64,000 nucleotides of DNA, from positions 1,736,001 through 1,800,000 of the forward strand of contig NZ_CP107811.1 in assembly GCF_036346105.1 (NCBI RefSeq). Reading direction: 5' to 3'. The notes beneath the pieces are model-generated. The model worked only from the letters and a program-made list of their open reading frames with translations. It searched no databases and was not told where the DNA came from. The translations under genes and the position numbers were made by a program. Positions 16,320 to 25,046 of the stretch are shown here, in pieces. Numbering within the stretch: the first letter of the stretch is position 1; each line of letters starts with the position of its first letter. The DNA is from Streptomyces sp. NBC_00539. Its GTDB lineage: Bacteria > Actinomycetota > Actinomycetes > Streptomycetales > Streptomycetaceae.

Positions 16320-19300
16320 TCAGAACTCCCCGAAGCCGCGTGCTCCGAGGTACAGCTGCGCCCGCTGGTCACCCACGGCGTTCGCATCCATCGTTTCGAT
16401 CACCTGGTAGGCGCGCTCGCAGTTCGAGGTGTCGCGCAGGACGAAGAACTCCTCGGCGCGCTGCCGGTACCGGGGCTCCACCTCGAAGTCCCGGCCCATG
16501 GTCGCGATGATCTCGTCGACCGCGTGGTCGACGGTACGGCAGGCCGGACCGAAGCCGTCGCGCGCCAGGTCGAAGTAGCCGCGCTTGTAGTGCTTGCTGT
16601 AGAAGGACTCGTCGTCGAAGTTCGTGTAGACGACGGGCTTGCCCATGTAGGCCACGTCGAAGAAGACGGACGAGTAGTCGGTGACCAGCATCGAGCACTC
16701 GCGCATCGCGAGCTGCACGTCCCGGCCGGTCGAGGACACGGTGATCGACGGATGGTCGATCTTGAAGTGGTTGAGGTAGGGCCGGATCTCGTAGTGCGGC
16801 ATGAACTCCAGCTCGACGCCGTAGTACTGGAGCGCCTTCAGCAGCCGCTCGTTGCGCAGCAGCGAGGAGAAGAACCGGTAGTACTCGGACGCGGGGAACG
16901 GGATCTCGGGCTTGGCCGCCTTGTTGTAGGACGGTGCCACGATGTCCCGGCGCCAGGTCGGCATGACCAGCACCCGTCGCAGCCCGGGCACCGGCTCCAG
17001 GGCGTCGAAGCGCGGCAGGCCGGTCGCCGCGACGCGCTGGTACCCGTAGCCGCAGTGCTCGGCGTAGTAGGACCGCTCGCTGCGCCCCGTGGTGAGCACC
17101 ATGTCGACGTTGGTGGCCTGGCCGTGGACCGAGGCGACGACGTCGTTGTAGACGACACCGTGCTGGAGGAAGACCCGCTTGTAGCGCAGCAGGTCGCCGT
17201 AGCCCCGCAGGAAGGCGCGCTTGTGCAGGCCCGGGAAGCCGAGGTAGGCCTCCAGGTCGTAGGCGTTGATCAGGCGTTCCGCGTGGAGCAGGTACGCCCG
17301 GTGCTTCCACGACAGCCGGTCGATGACCTGCCCGAAGCGGGCGACCTTGTCCCAGTCGGGGGAGTCTCCGTTGAGGGAGTAGTAGATCTTGCACTTGGGC
17401 CGGTTCTGCCGGATCCAGGCGAACAGGTGGTAGCTGTTGTCCTGCGCGGTGTCCTCGCGCTCGCCGATGATCCATATGCCCCGGCCGTGCAGGTAGGGGT
17501 AGGTCAGCCAGTACATCAGGCGGGTGCGCCAGCCGGGGCGGCCCGGGAGCGAGTTGCGCAGTTCCCGGCCGAACCGGCGCAGCTTGTCCTTGCGCCGGGC
17601 CAGGAAGCCGCGCACCCAGCGGACGGTGACCTGTTCGTCGTCGTCGATCGACAGGACGAAGCGCTGCCGTCCCGAGGTGTGCACCCCCTTGAAGCGGTGC
17701 AGCATCTGCCGGGCCGCCACGTGGATGTCGTGGTGGAGGTCGCCGCTGAGCACGCGGACGGTCAGGGTCAGCTCCGCGTTGCGCAGCGTGTCGAGCGCCG
17801 ACGGGCGGACCGTGGCGCGCCAGCCGGAGAGCCAGTCCTGGTTCTTGCGGGTACGCCAGCGGTCGCGCCGGTAGACCTGCTCCACGGGAATGGTCACCTC
17901 CCGCTCCCCGTCGGACAGCACCAGCTGGACGCGGTTGGTGAAGGCGGTGTCGATGTCCACGCCGGAGAAGACGAGGAGCCCTTCGAAATGCATCTCGTCG
18001 TCGTCCCAGACGAACGTCTCCAGGACGGCGCCGGCCCGCTGGATGCGCAGCAGCCTGGTCTGCACCGGGTCGCTCGCGAGCCTGCGGTACATCCCCTGTT
18101 CGTCGAGGAAGAGGGTGGGCAGGTAGTCGGGCTTGCCGAGCGGGTCGGCGAAGAGGTCGAGGTTGCCCGTGACGATCGCGTGGTGCTGGACCCTGGACTG
18201 GGGATGCGTCGCGTACTGGAGGATCACGTCGTCGGGTATCGGGCCGTAGACGGATCTCAGCAGGGGCAGGACCGCGGCGAGCTCCGGTCTGCTCATGATC
18301 CTGTGCATGTTGCGGACGTAGGGCTGGGTCGTACGGACCACGAAGCGCTGGGCCAGGCGCACGACGCGGGCCGGGGCTCCGTGGACCGAGTCCAGGACGT
18401 ACGCGGCCAGGCGGACCCGGTCCACCGCCTTGACGGGGTCGTTCCAGGGGTGGTCGAAGAGCGAGTCCTGCTTCTGCTCCTCGCGTTCGAAGAAGCGCGC
18501 GTCCGGTGCGGTGGTCACCGACTTCGCGTAGAGCACGGCCGGGACGGTGAACCAGTCGTCCTCGGGGCCGGGGCCCGGGCCGCAGCGGAAGCCGTGCGTA
18601 CGGACGTGGGAGGTCTTGAAGAGCTTCCCGCCGAGCAGCGTGGAGAAGACCAGGTACGGTGCGTCCGCCAGTCTGCGGACGGGCTGCTTGGCACTGAAGT
18701 ACCGCTGCCACGGCTCGTCCGCGCCGCGCCACGGGCCCGGGAAGTTGTCCGCCTGGCCCACGACCACGTCGGCACCCCGGACCCGGCGGGCCGCGGTGAG
18801 CAGCCTGCCGACGGAGTCCTCGCCGAGGATGTCCCGGGCGCGTGCGAACATCACGTAGGGGGCCGCGACGTACCGCAGCCCGTGGTCGAAGGCGGTGCGC
18901 ACGCCGAGGCGGTGCTGGGTGACGACGAGGGCGTTGCGGTAGTAGGCCGCGAAGGCCGCCAATTGCTGCGCGGTGCTGTCGCTCGACCCGTCGTCGACGA
19001 ACACCACCTGGGTGACGGGGAAGCTGCGCTGCGCGACGAGCGAGGAGAGGAACTCGCGCAGGTGGTACTCGTCGTTGTGGCACTGGACCACGATCGCCGC
19101 CTCGTACTGCTCGGGCGGCGCGGCCGGGACGGCCGGGGCGACGTCCTGCCACCACAGCCAGGGGGTGCCCCGCTCGGAGGTGGTGACCTGCCGTCGCTCG
19201 GTCTCCGGGCGCAGGCCCAGGTTGCCGCTGACGGTCTCGTAGACCTCCAGGACGCCGGCCTTGCCGGGGTGGCGCAGGCCGGTGACGTCGAGGCCGCTGA

Positions 19301-20759
19301 TGTTCAGGGCGGTGGAGGCGCGTTCGCCGTCGTGGCGGAGCTGGACGAAGAAGTTCCAGTGGCCCGCCTGGTCGGCCTTGTCCACGGCGGAGGCGAGGTC
19401 CACCGTGCTGTGGTAGCGGATCCAGTCCGCGTCGATCTCCACGCCGCTGACGGGGAAGCGGTAGTCCGTCTTGGTGCTGCGTCGCCGCAGCACCGCGATG
19501 AGCTCGACCTTGTCGTCGGGGCGGAACCGGCCGAACTGGTTGCGTATCGCGCCCGAGATGTGCAGTTCGCCGTCGACCAGCTCGACCGACGTCGCCTGGT
19601 TGTACAGGCGGGCGTCGGCGAGCTTCTGGCCGGTCAGCTCCAGCTCGGTGACCTCGAGGAACCGCTCGGCGTCGGGGTGGCCGAGCAGCGACGCCGACCA
19701 GAACACCCGGCCGTCCCGCTCGACGATGTCGGAGCTGATGACGCTGCGGCGGCGCATGTAGTCGGAGGCCGAGACCGCGATGTCGACCCGGCCGTGCATC
19801 AGCCCGAAGGCACGCACCCGCTCCATGGGTCCGCACAGCTCGAATGCGGCGGGTTCGAGCGTGCGCAGGTACGGGGCCACGGCGGCCAGGAAACCGTTGT
19901 GGTAGGCGCGGTCGCCGGTGCGCAGCTCGGGGGTGTAGAGACGCAGGTCGTGCGAGAGGAACTTGGCGGCCTTGCGGGCCAGCAGGTCCGGGCGGCCCAC
20001 GCTGTACAGGAAGCTGTCGGTGTACTGGTGGACCATGATGCGGTCGCGGATGCTGCGCAGTTCGCCCCGCCGGTTGGTGATCGAGGGCTGGTCCGACTCC
20101 CGCTCCCACATCCACCGGTAGACGGGGGTGGCGAGGAGGGTCAGGGACCGGGCGTGGTAGTTCGCGACGGTGGAGAAGTACGTGTCCTCGAAGAAGACGC
20201 CCTCGGGGAAGCGGATGCCGAAGCTGTCGAGGAAGTCGCGGCGGTACAGTTTGCCGGCCGCGATCGGGTCCTCGAAGAGCTCCGGCATGGCCCCCAGGCC
20301 CCCCACCGTCTGCTCGGCGGGGTACAGCTGCGGCTGCCAGACGGTGATCTCGTCGGTGGCGAGGTTGATGCGTACGACACGGCCGGCGGTGACCTCGGAC
20401 CCCGTCGTGAGGGCGGAGGAGAGCAGCGTCTCGACGGCCTTGAGCGGAAGCTCGTCGTCCGCGTCGAGGAACATCACGAACTGGCCGGATGCGGCTTCGA
20501 TGCCGTTGTTGCGGGGGGCGCCGCAGCCGCCGCTGTTGTGCGGCCGCTCGATGACGCGGACCCGGCCGTCCCGGCCGGCGAACTGGCGGGCGACCCCGAG
20601 GGTGTTGTCGGTGGAGCAGTCGTCGACGACGAGCACCTCGATGCCGCGGTGCGTCTGGGCCAGGGCCGACTGGAGCGCTCGGGCGAGCGTGGCGCTCGCG
20701 TTGAAGGCCGGGATGACGATGGTGACGCGGTACTGCGACGGGTCGACCGGGAAGCTCAT
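16320..20759 (-). CDS. Giant GT2-GT2-CDP-glycerol glycerophosphotransferase
   Basis: A 1479-residue multidomain enzyme of wall glycopolymer synthesis. Domain 1 (about 1-240) is a GT-A family 2 transferase with TIVIPAFN, VVDDCSTDN and the metal motif DAD at 99-101. Domain 2 (about 545-770) is a second GT2 (AAIVVQCHND, VFVDDGSSDS), but the DxD position reads FARARD, so it may not bind metal. Domain 3 (about 1090-1450) is a TagF-like CDP-glycerol:polyol phosphate transferase with FLQHGVVYND and LVTDYSSVFFDVAYMGKP. It probably alternately adds sugar and glycerol phosphate at the inner membrane face. The ATG overlaps the stop of the CDP-alcohol transferase gene (ATGA). Confidence 0.9.
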   Translation of the reverse strand: MSFPVDPSQYRVTIVIPAFNASATLARALQSALAQTHRGIEVLVVDDCSTDNTLGVARQFAGRDGRVRVIERPHNSGGCGAPRNNGIEAASGQFVMFLDADDELPLKAVETLLSSALTTGSEVTAGRVVRINLATDEITVWQPQLYPAEQTVGGLGAMPELFEDPIAAGKLYRRDFLDSFGIRFPEGVFFEDTYFSTVANYHARSLTLLATPVYRWMWERESDQPSITNRRGELRSIRDRIMVHQYTDSFLYSVGRPDLLARKAAKFLSHDLRLYTPELRTGDRAYHNGFLAAVAPYLRTLEPAAFELCGPMERVRAFGLMHGRVDIAVSASDYMRRRSVISSDIVERDGRVFWSASLLGHPDAERFLEVTELELTGQKLADARLYNQATSVELVDGELHISGAIRNQFGRFRPDDKVELIAVLRRRSTKTDYRFPVSGVEIDADWIRYHSTVDLASAVDKADQAGHWNFFVQLRHDGERASTALNISGLDVTGLRHPGKAGVLEVYETVSGNLGLRPETERRQVTTSERGTPWLWWQDVAPAVPAAPPEQYEAAIVVQCHNDEYHLREFLSSLVAQRSFPVTQVVFVDDGSSDSTAQQLAAFAAYYRNALVVTQHRLGVRTAFDHGLRYVAAPYVMFARARDILGEDSVGRLLTAARRVRGADVVVGQADNFPGPWRGADEPWQRYFSAKQPVRRLADAPYLVFSTLLGGKLFKTSHVRTHGFRCGPGPGPEDDWFTVPAVLYAKSVTTAPDARFFEREEQKQDSLFDHPWNDPVKAVDRVRLAAYVLDSVHGAPARVVRLAQRFVVRTTQPYVRNMHRIMSRPELAAVLPLLRSVYGPIPDDVILQYATHPQSRVQHHAIVTGNLDLFADPLGKPDYLPTLFLDEQGMYRRLASDPVQTRLLRIQRAGAVLETFVWDDDEMHFEGLLVFSGVDIDTAFTNRVQLVLSDGEREVTIPVEQVYRRDRWRTRKNQDWLSGWRATVRPSALDTLRNAELTLTVRVLSGDLHHDIHVAARQMLHRFKGVHTSGRQRFVLSIDDDEQVTVRWVRGFLARRKDKLRRFGRELRNSLPGRPGWRTRLMYWLTYPYLHGRGIWIIGEREDTAQDNSYHLFAWIRQNRPKCKIYYSLNGDSPDWDKVARFGQVIDRLSWKHRAYLLHAERLINAYDLEAYLGFPGLHKRAFLRGYGDLLRYKRVFLQHGVVYNDVVASVHGQATNVDMVLTTGRSERSYYAEHCGYGYQRVAATGLPRFDALEPVPGLRRVLVMPTWRRDIVAPSYNKAAKPEIPFPASEYYRFFSSLLRNERLLKALQYYGVELEFMPHYEIRPYLNHFKIDHPSITVSSTGRDVQLAMRECSMLVTDYSSVFFDVAYMGKPVVYTNFDDESFYSKHYKRGYFDLARDGFGPACRTVDHAVDEIIATMGRDFEVEPRYRQRAEEFFVLRDTSNCERAYQVIETMDANAVGDQRAQLYLGARGFGEF

Positions 20760-21937
20760 CTGGGGTGGCGCTCCGGTTCGGCGTAGTCAGGTCGCGGCGA
20801 CGGCTGGGACGGGATCTTGTGCAGCTGCATGGTGTCGGTCACACCACCCGTGTACTCGTCCGTGTAGGGCCGCGGGTACGGCTGGAAGCCGGGGTCCTCG
20901 TACGGCTCGGGCGCGGGGAACATCTGGTCGGCCCGCATCGCGCGCGCGTCGTCCTCGCCGCGGCGACGGTGGCGTCCGGCGTGCAGGTGGGGGGCGATGG
21001 AACCGGCGCGCGAGGGGGTGTTGCCCGGGTCGAGCCGTTCCATCGTGCGCGTGAAGTCGCGGGTGGAGAGCCAGAACTTGAACATGATGACGAGCTCGAA
21101 GGCGCCCATCAGCACGGCCGACACGGCGGTGGTCCACAGCACGTGGCCGATGACCGGGCCCACGATGAAGATGAACATCTGGAACTCGATGCCGCTGATG
21201 AGGTGCGGCCGGATGCGGCTCTGCACCAGGGCGTGGCGGACCCGCGCGTACCAGGGGAAGCGCTCGCGGAACTGCTGGTGCAGGTCGATGACCTCGGCCC
21301 GGTCGGTCTCGGCCTTCTCCCGCTTGAGTGCGTCGGCCTCGCCCAGGGGGTTCTCGCGCAGCAGGTCTTCGATGAAGACGACCTTGCGCTCCTCCTCCTC
21401 GAGCCCCTGCTCCGCCTGGCGGGCGAGGGTGACCGCCTCGATCTTGTTCCGCATGGACATGCGCATCTTGTAGATCTGGAGGGCGTCCACGTAGCGGAGC
21501 ATGTCGAGGAAGATCACGGCGAGGGCCGCGAGGAGGTAGATCTCCTCGTCGTGGAGCAGGAACTGACCACCCATCAGGGCCAGCGCGCAGAAGAGCACGC
21601 GGATGCGGTCGAAGACGTAGTCGAGCCAGCCGCCGAAGATGGTGCCGTTGCCCTTGAGGCGGGCGAGCTTGCCGTCGATGCAGTCGAGGATGAAGCTGAC
21701 GTGGTAGAGGGCCGCGCCGATGCACAGGGAGAGCCAGTCGCCCTGGAGGAAGAACCAGGCCGAGCCGAGGCCCACGTAGAGCGCGGCCCAGGTCACGCGG
21801 TTGGGCGTCACGAAGTTCCAACGGGCGAACAGACAGACGAGGCGGGTCGCCACCGGGTCGACCAGAAGGACCGTCCACCAGGCGTCCCGCTTTTTGCAGG
21901 TCAGCTTCTGGACGGCCTTTAGTGACAGCTTGGACAT
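20756..21937 (-). CDS. CDP-alcohol phosphatidyltransferase family membrane protein
   Basis: A 393-residue integral membrane protein with the complete CDP-alcohol phosphotransferase motif at residues 85-110: Asp85, DG, AR, Gly and two final Asp, in the pattern D-x2-DG-x2-AR-x8-G-x3-D-x3-D. These enzymes exchange CMP on a CDP-activated lipid or polyol for an alcohol. About six hydrophobic spans are visible, interrupted by a charged cytoplasmic segment (about 165-230) rich in Glu/Arg and possibly coiled. A Pro/Tyr-rich tail follows. It is the first gene of the wall operon and overlaps the giant transferase by four bases. Its product may be the lipid anchor or activated unit for the polymer; a plain phospholipid role cannot be excluded. 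Confidence 0.87.
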   Translation of the reverse strand: MSKLSLKAVQKLTCKKRDAWWTVLLVDPVATRLVCLFARWNFVTPNRVTWAALYVGLGSAWFFLQGDWLSLCIGAALYHVSFILDCIDGKLARLKGNGTIFGGWLDYVFDRIRVLFCALALMGGQFLLHDEEIYLLAALAVIFLDMLRYVDALQIYKMRMSMRNKIEAVTLARQAEQGLEEEERKVVFIEDLLRENPLGEADALKREKAETDRAEVIDLHQQFRERFPWYARVRHALVQSRIRPHLISGIEFQMFIFIVGPVIGHVLWTTAVSAVLMGAFELVIMFKFWLSTRDFTRTMERLDPGNTPSRAGSIAPHLHAGRHRRRGEDDARAMRADQMFPAPEPYEDPGFQPYPRPYTDEYTGGVTDTMQLHKIPSQPSPRPDYAEPERHPR

Positions 21938-22035
21938 AACCCCTCAGTCGTCGACGGCGTCGAACCTGGCCTACAGGGACGCCAACGCTCGAACCCACGA
22001 GCACGGGCGACAGCAGGCGCCGCCACCGTGACGCC

Positions 22036-22095
22036 AAACGTTCACCTATGTTTTAGATAAAGGGCGCTCAACGACCATAACAAGTCACATGTGAC
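22036..22095 (-). promoter_or_regulatory. AT-rich promoter region with GTCACATGTGAC palindrome
   Basis: This unusually AT-rich stretch lies about 100-160 bp ahead of the wall operon. It includes TTTATCTAAAAC-like sequence on the minus strand and the perfect 12-bp palindrome GTCACATGTGAC at 22084-22095. It probably holds the operon promoter and an operator. The rest of the 222-bp gap (21938-22159) shows nothing else. Confidence 0.45.
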
Positions 22096-22159
22096 ACCAG
22101 CCAGAGCGCAAGATGACAACTGAAGTCACCAAACCCCGTGTGAACCACCAGAACACCTC

Positions 22160-23758
22160 TTATTGAACGTCCCAGCGAGTGAACTCCAGGCCAGAGGATC
22201 CCAGTTGCTGGCGGGCGACACGCAGCCTTCCGTCCCTTCCGACTGTGGCGATCACCACACGGCCCCGGCGATCGAATGCGGCCGCCGGTGGAACCAAAGA
22301 GGGTTCTCCGGACTCCGCCCACCACACGCCCGTGTCGGGCCGCCCGTCCGGGTGCGCGCCGATGGCCGTCACTCCCCCGGCGCCGCCGCGCACGAGGACC
22401 GTGCAGCCCCACCCCTGGATGTCGGCGCCGGCCACCCCGCCGACCGGGCCGACCCCGTCCGGCCCGCCGAGGCCGATCGGCACCTGCGCGCCCGGCCACC
22501 AGACGCAGACCTCGTTGCTGCCGGCGTAGCGGAAGCGGACCTGGCCGGCCTCGGGGGCCGCGCACAGGCTCCCCGGGTACGGGCTCACCGGGATCCGGCC
22601 GTCCTCCGCCCACCCCGAGGCCGCGTCCCGCCGGTACCAGTGCACCGCGGCCTGGGCGTCACGCGCCCTTGCCACCATGTGCACCCCGCCGTCGGCGGCC
22701 GGGAAGGCGGTCAGTTCGTCGGCGGTCCGCATTCCTCCGAGCGTTTCCCAGCCGCTCAGGACCCCCTTGGGCGACTGCCTCCGCGCGCTGACGCTGTGCC
22801 CGAAATTGCGGACGAACAGGTGCAGGACGCCCGCGGCGTCGAAGGTGGCCGCCGGAAAGCCGACTTCGCGGGCCTTCTGCCAGCTCGCGGCATTGGGGTT
22901 GCCGATCGAGGTCCAGGGGCCGACCGGACGGCCCGTCTGGTACTGCGTCGTACAGACCACCTCGACTGCGAAACCGCCCTCCCTGCGCTTGGTCCGGCTC
23001 AGCCCGATCAGGTGCGCGTAGCCCTCGGGACCCCGTAGCACGGTCAGCCCGGGCATCAGTTCCGGGCCTTCGAGCAGTTCCGGACCCCGCCACCCCTCTG
23101 CCTCGGTGGCCCCCTCGGTCCAGCGGACCACGCCGGCGGCCGTGGGCAGGTAGGCGGACAGCCGGCCGTCCGTCCCGGCCGACAGCCACCGGGTGGGCAG
23201 CGGGTAGCGCGTGGACGCCTCGGCAGGCAGGCCGGCTTCCGCGCCCGCCCTGCGGCAGTCGACGAAGACCGGGGTGCCGGCGGCCAGCTGGTAGCGGCGG
23301 GCGGCCCTGAGCGCACTGCGGGCCACCCGGCCGCGCGCCTCGGGCTCGTTGACCACCGGCAGCTTGCGTTCGCGGTCGACGCCGTCGTGAACGGGATCCG
23401 GATCGAGGGTCCGTACGCGCAGCGGCCGGATGTCGTGGAGGGCGTCGAGGATCTGGCCGGTGAGGTTGCCCGCCTCCGCGTCGAGGAAGAACGGTTCTCC
23501 GGGGAAGGCGCAGCCGCGCCCGCGCGCCTGGGTGACGGCCGCTTCCAACGCGCGGAGTTCGGCGTCGCCGCCGCCGTCGAGACAGACGACCTCGATCACG
23601 GAGCCGGCCGGTTCGGAGCGGATGAGGGGAACGGCGTCCGCGGGGCCGGCCACGACGATCGCCACCGGCGCCGCGCGGCCCGGCCGCGGGTCGGTACCCG
23701 GCAGGGGTTCGCGGGACGTCTCACCGCGTCGGGCACGGCGTCTGGTTGCTCGGGCCAC
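22160..23758 (-). CDS. PIG-L-like (degenerate) protein with C-terminal beta-propeller-like repeats
   Basis: A 532-residue protein. The GTG at 23758 is preferred because AGAGGAGAGG lies just upstream. The N-terminal about 170 residues resemble Streptomyces PIG-L/LmbE deacetylases in layout: a beta-strand start, IEVVCLDGGG, then IRPLRVRTLDPDPVHDG. The catalytic AHPDD-type and late DH-type metal ligands are missing, so it looks like a pseudoenzyme. The remaining about 330 residues consist of repeated W/G/D-rich blades (WTEGATEAEGW, YPGSLCAAPEAGQVRF, VVIATVGRDGRLRV), as in sialidase or lectin beta-propellers. No signal peptide is seen. It is divergent from the LCP gene and upstream of the wall operon, suggesting glycan recognition. 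Assignment is by pattern only. Confidence 0.6.
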   Translation of the reverse strand: MARATRRRARRGETSREPLPGTDPRPGRAAPVAIVVAGPADAVPLIRSEPAGSVIEVVCLDGGGDAELRALEAAVTQARGRGCAFPGEPFFLDAEAGNLTGQILDALHDIRPLRVRTLDPDPVHDGVDRERKLPVVNEPEARGRVARSALRAARRYQLAAGTPVFVDCRRAGAEAGLPAEASTRYPLPTRWLSAGTDGRLSAYLPTAAGVVRWTEGATEAEGWRGPELLEGPELMPGLTVLRGPEGYAHLIGLSRTKRREGGFAVEVVCTTQYQTGRPVGPWTSIGNPNAASWQKAREVGFPAATFDAAGVLHLFVRNFGHSVSARRQSPKGVLSGWETLGGMRTADELTAFPAADGGVHMVARARDAQAAVHWYRRDAASGWAEDGRIPVSPYPGSLCAAPEAGQVRFRYAGSNEVCVWWPGAQVPIGLGGPDGVGPVGGVAGADIQGWGCTVLVRGGAGGVTAIGAHPDGRPDTGVWWAESGEPSLVPPAAAFDRRGRVVIATVGRDGRLRVARQQLGSSGLEFTRWDVQ

Positions 23759-23917
23759 GGCTTCCTCTCCTCTTACCTGGCGCCTCGCGGACTCCGGGAT
23801 TTCCGCTTCACCACCGACCAGGAGGACGATAAGCGCTCTCCCGTTCGACTTAGAAATCTGCTTATAGTGCAGCGGCATTCGGACATCCGCCCCAGGCCCC
23901 CCGAGGATTCGAGCAGT

Positions 23918-24988
23918 ATGACCCAAGACACCGCCACCCGCAGGCGCCGCCGGACCGCGGACCGGGGGGTACGCCCGCGCAAGCGCCGAGTGTTGCGGAT
24001 CGTCCTGCTCGTGGTCGCCGTGCTGGTCCTGGGCGCCGCGGGCGCCGGCTGGTGGGCCTACAGCCACCTCAACGGCAACATCGACAGCGTCGACCTGGAC
24101 CGGGCCATCGGGGACAACCGGCCGCCCAAGGTGGTCGAGAACGCGCAGAACGTCCTGGTGCTGGGGTCCGATTCACGGGCCGGCGCCAACGGGGACCTGG
24201 ACCACGGCGACGTCAGCGGAGCGCGCTCCGACACCGCGATGCTGGTCCACATACCGGAGGGCCGGTCCAGGGCCACCGCGGTCAGCATCCCCCGCGACAC
24301 CCTGATCAGCCGGCCCGAGTGCAAGGACGGGGACGGGGCCACCGTGCCGGCCGCGAACCGGGTCATGTTCAACTCCGTCTACTCGGTGGCCGGCCCGGCC
24401 TGCGTGGTCAAGACCGTCGAACAGCTCTCCGGGATCCGCGTGGACCACTTCGTCGAGGTGGACTTCGCCGGCTTCAAGGACCTCGTGGACGCCCTCGGCG
24501 GGGTCACCGTCACCCTCGACAAGCCGATGAGCGGAGCCAAGGGCGGCCTCAAGCTGGACGCGGGCACCCACCGGCTGAACGGCACCGATTCCCTCAAGTT
24601 CGTCCGTACCCGCTACGGCTACGGCGACGGCAGCGACCTCGGACGCATAGGCCTCCAGCAGAAGTTCATGCTGGCGATGCTGGCCGAGATGAAGAACCAG
24701 GACGCCCTCGGCAACCCGGCTCGGCTCTACAAGCTGGCGGACGCCGGCACCAAGTCGCTCACCACCGACTCCCAGCTCGCCTCGCTGACCGCCCTGGCCG
24801 ACTTCGCGCAGAGCATGAAGGGCGTCGACCCGGCCACGATGGAGACCATCATGCTGCCGGTCGACTACGACAAGGTCGACCGGAACCGGGTGGTCGTCGC
24901 CCAGCCCCAGGCCTCCCAGCTGTGGGACGCCCTGCGCGCGGACCAGAAGATCCCCGCTTCGGCGAAGGACTCCCCCGCCAAGGGCTGA
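23918..24988 (+). CDS. LytR-CpsA-Psr (LCP) family wall polymer ligase
   Basis: A 356-residue LCP protein. These membrane-anchored phosphotransferases move undecaprenyl-linked teichoic acids or other glycopolymers onto peptidoglycan. A basic cytoplasmic tail (RRRRR and RKRR) precedes one membrane span (about 25-48); the LCP domain is outside. Conserved blocks: NVLVLGSDSR, RSDTAMLVHI, AVSIPRDTLI with the phosphate-binding Arg/Asp, and FVRTRYGYGDGSDLGRIGLQ. The ATG at 23918 gives the normal N-terminus. Its position beside the wall operon fits attachment of that operon's product to the cell wall. Confidence 0.92.
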   Translation: MTQDTATRRRRRTADRGVRPRKRRVLRIVLLVVAVLVLGAAGAGWWAYSHLNGNIDSVDLDRAIGDNRPPKVVENAQNVLVLGSDSRAGANGDLDHGDVSGARSDTAMLVHIPEGRSRATAVSIPRDTLISRPECKDGDGATVPAANRVMFNSVYSVAGPACVVKTVEQLSGIRVDHFVEVDFAGFKDLVDALGGVTVTLDKPMSGAKGGLKLDAGTHRLNGTDSLKFVRTRYGYGDGSDLGRIGLQQKFMLAMLAEMKNQDALGNPARLYKLADAGTKSLTTDSQLASLTALADFAQSMKGVDPATMETIMLPVDYDKVDRNRVVVAQPQASQLWDALRADQKIPASAKDSPAKG

Positions 24989-25046
24989 ACCGGCTGCCGC
25001 GCCCGCGCCCTTCGCCGATCAGACGATCAGACGACCAGGACAGGAC

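Noticed and set aside
15720-20786. A 1688-codon open frame on the plus strand opposite the giant glycosyltransferase
   Set aside because: It is antisense to a clear multidomain enzyme, has Val/Gly/Arg/Glu-rich composition typical of GC-rich shadow frames, and no recognisable domain.
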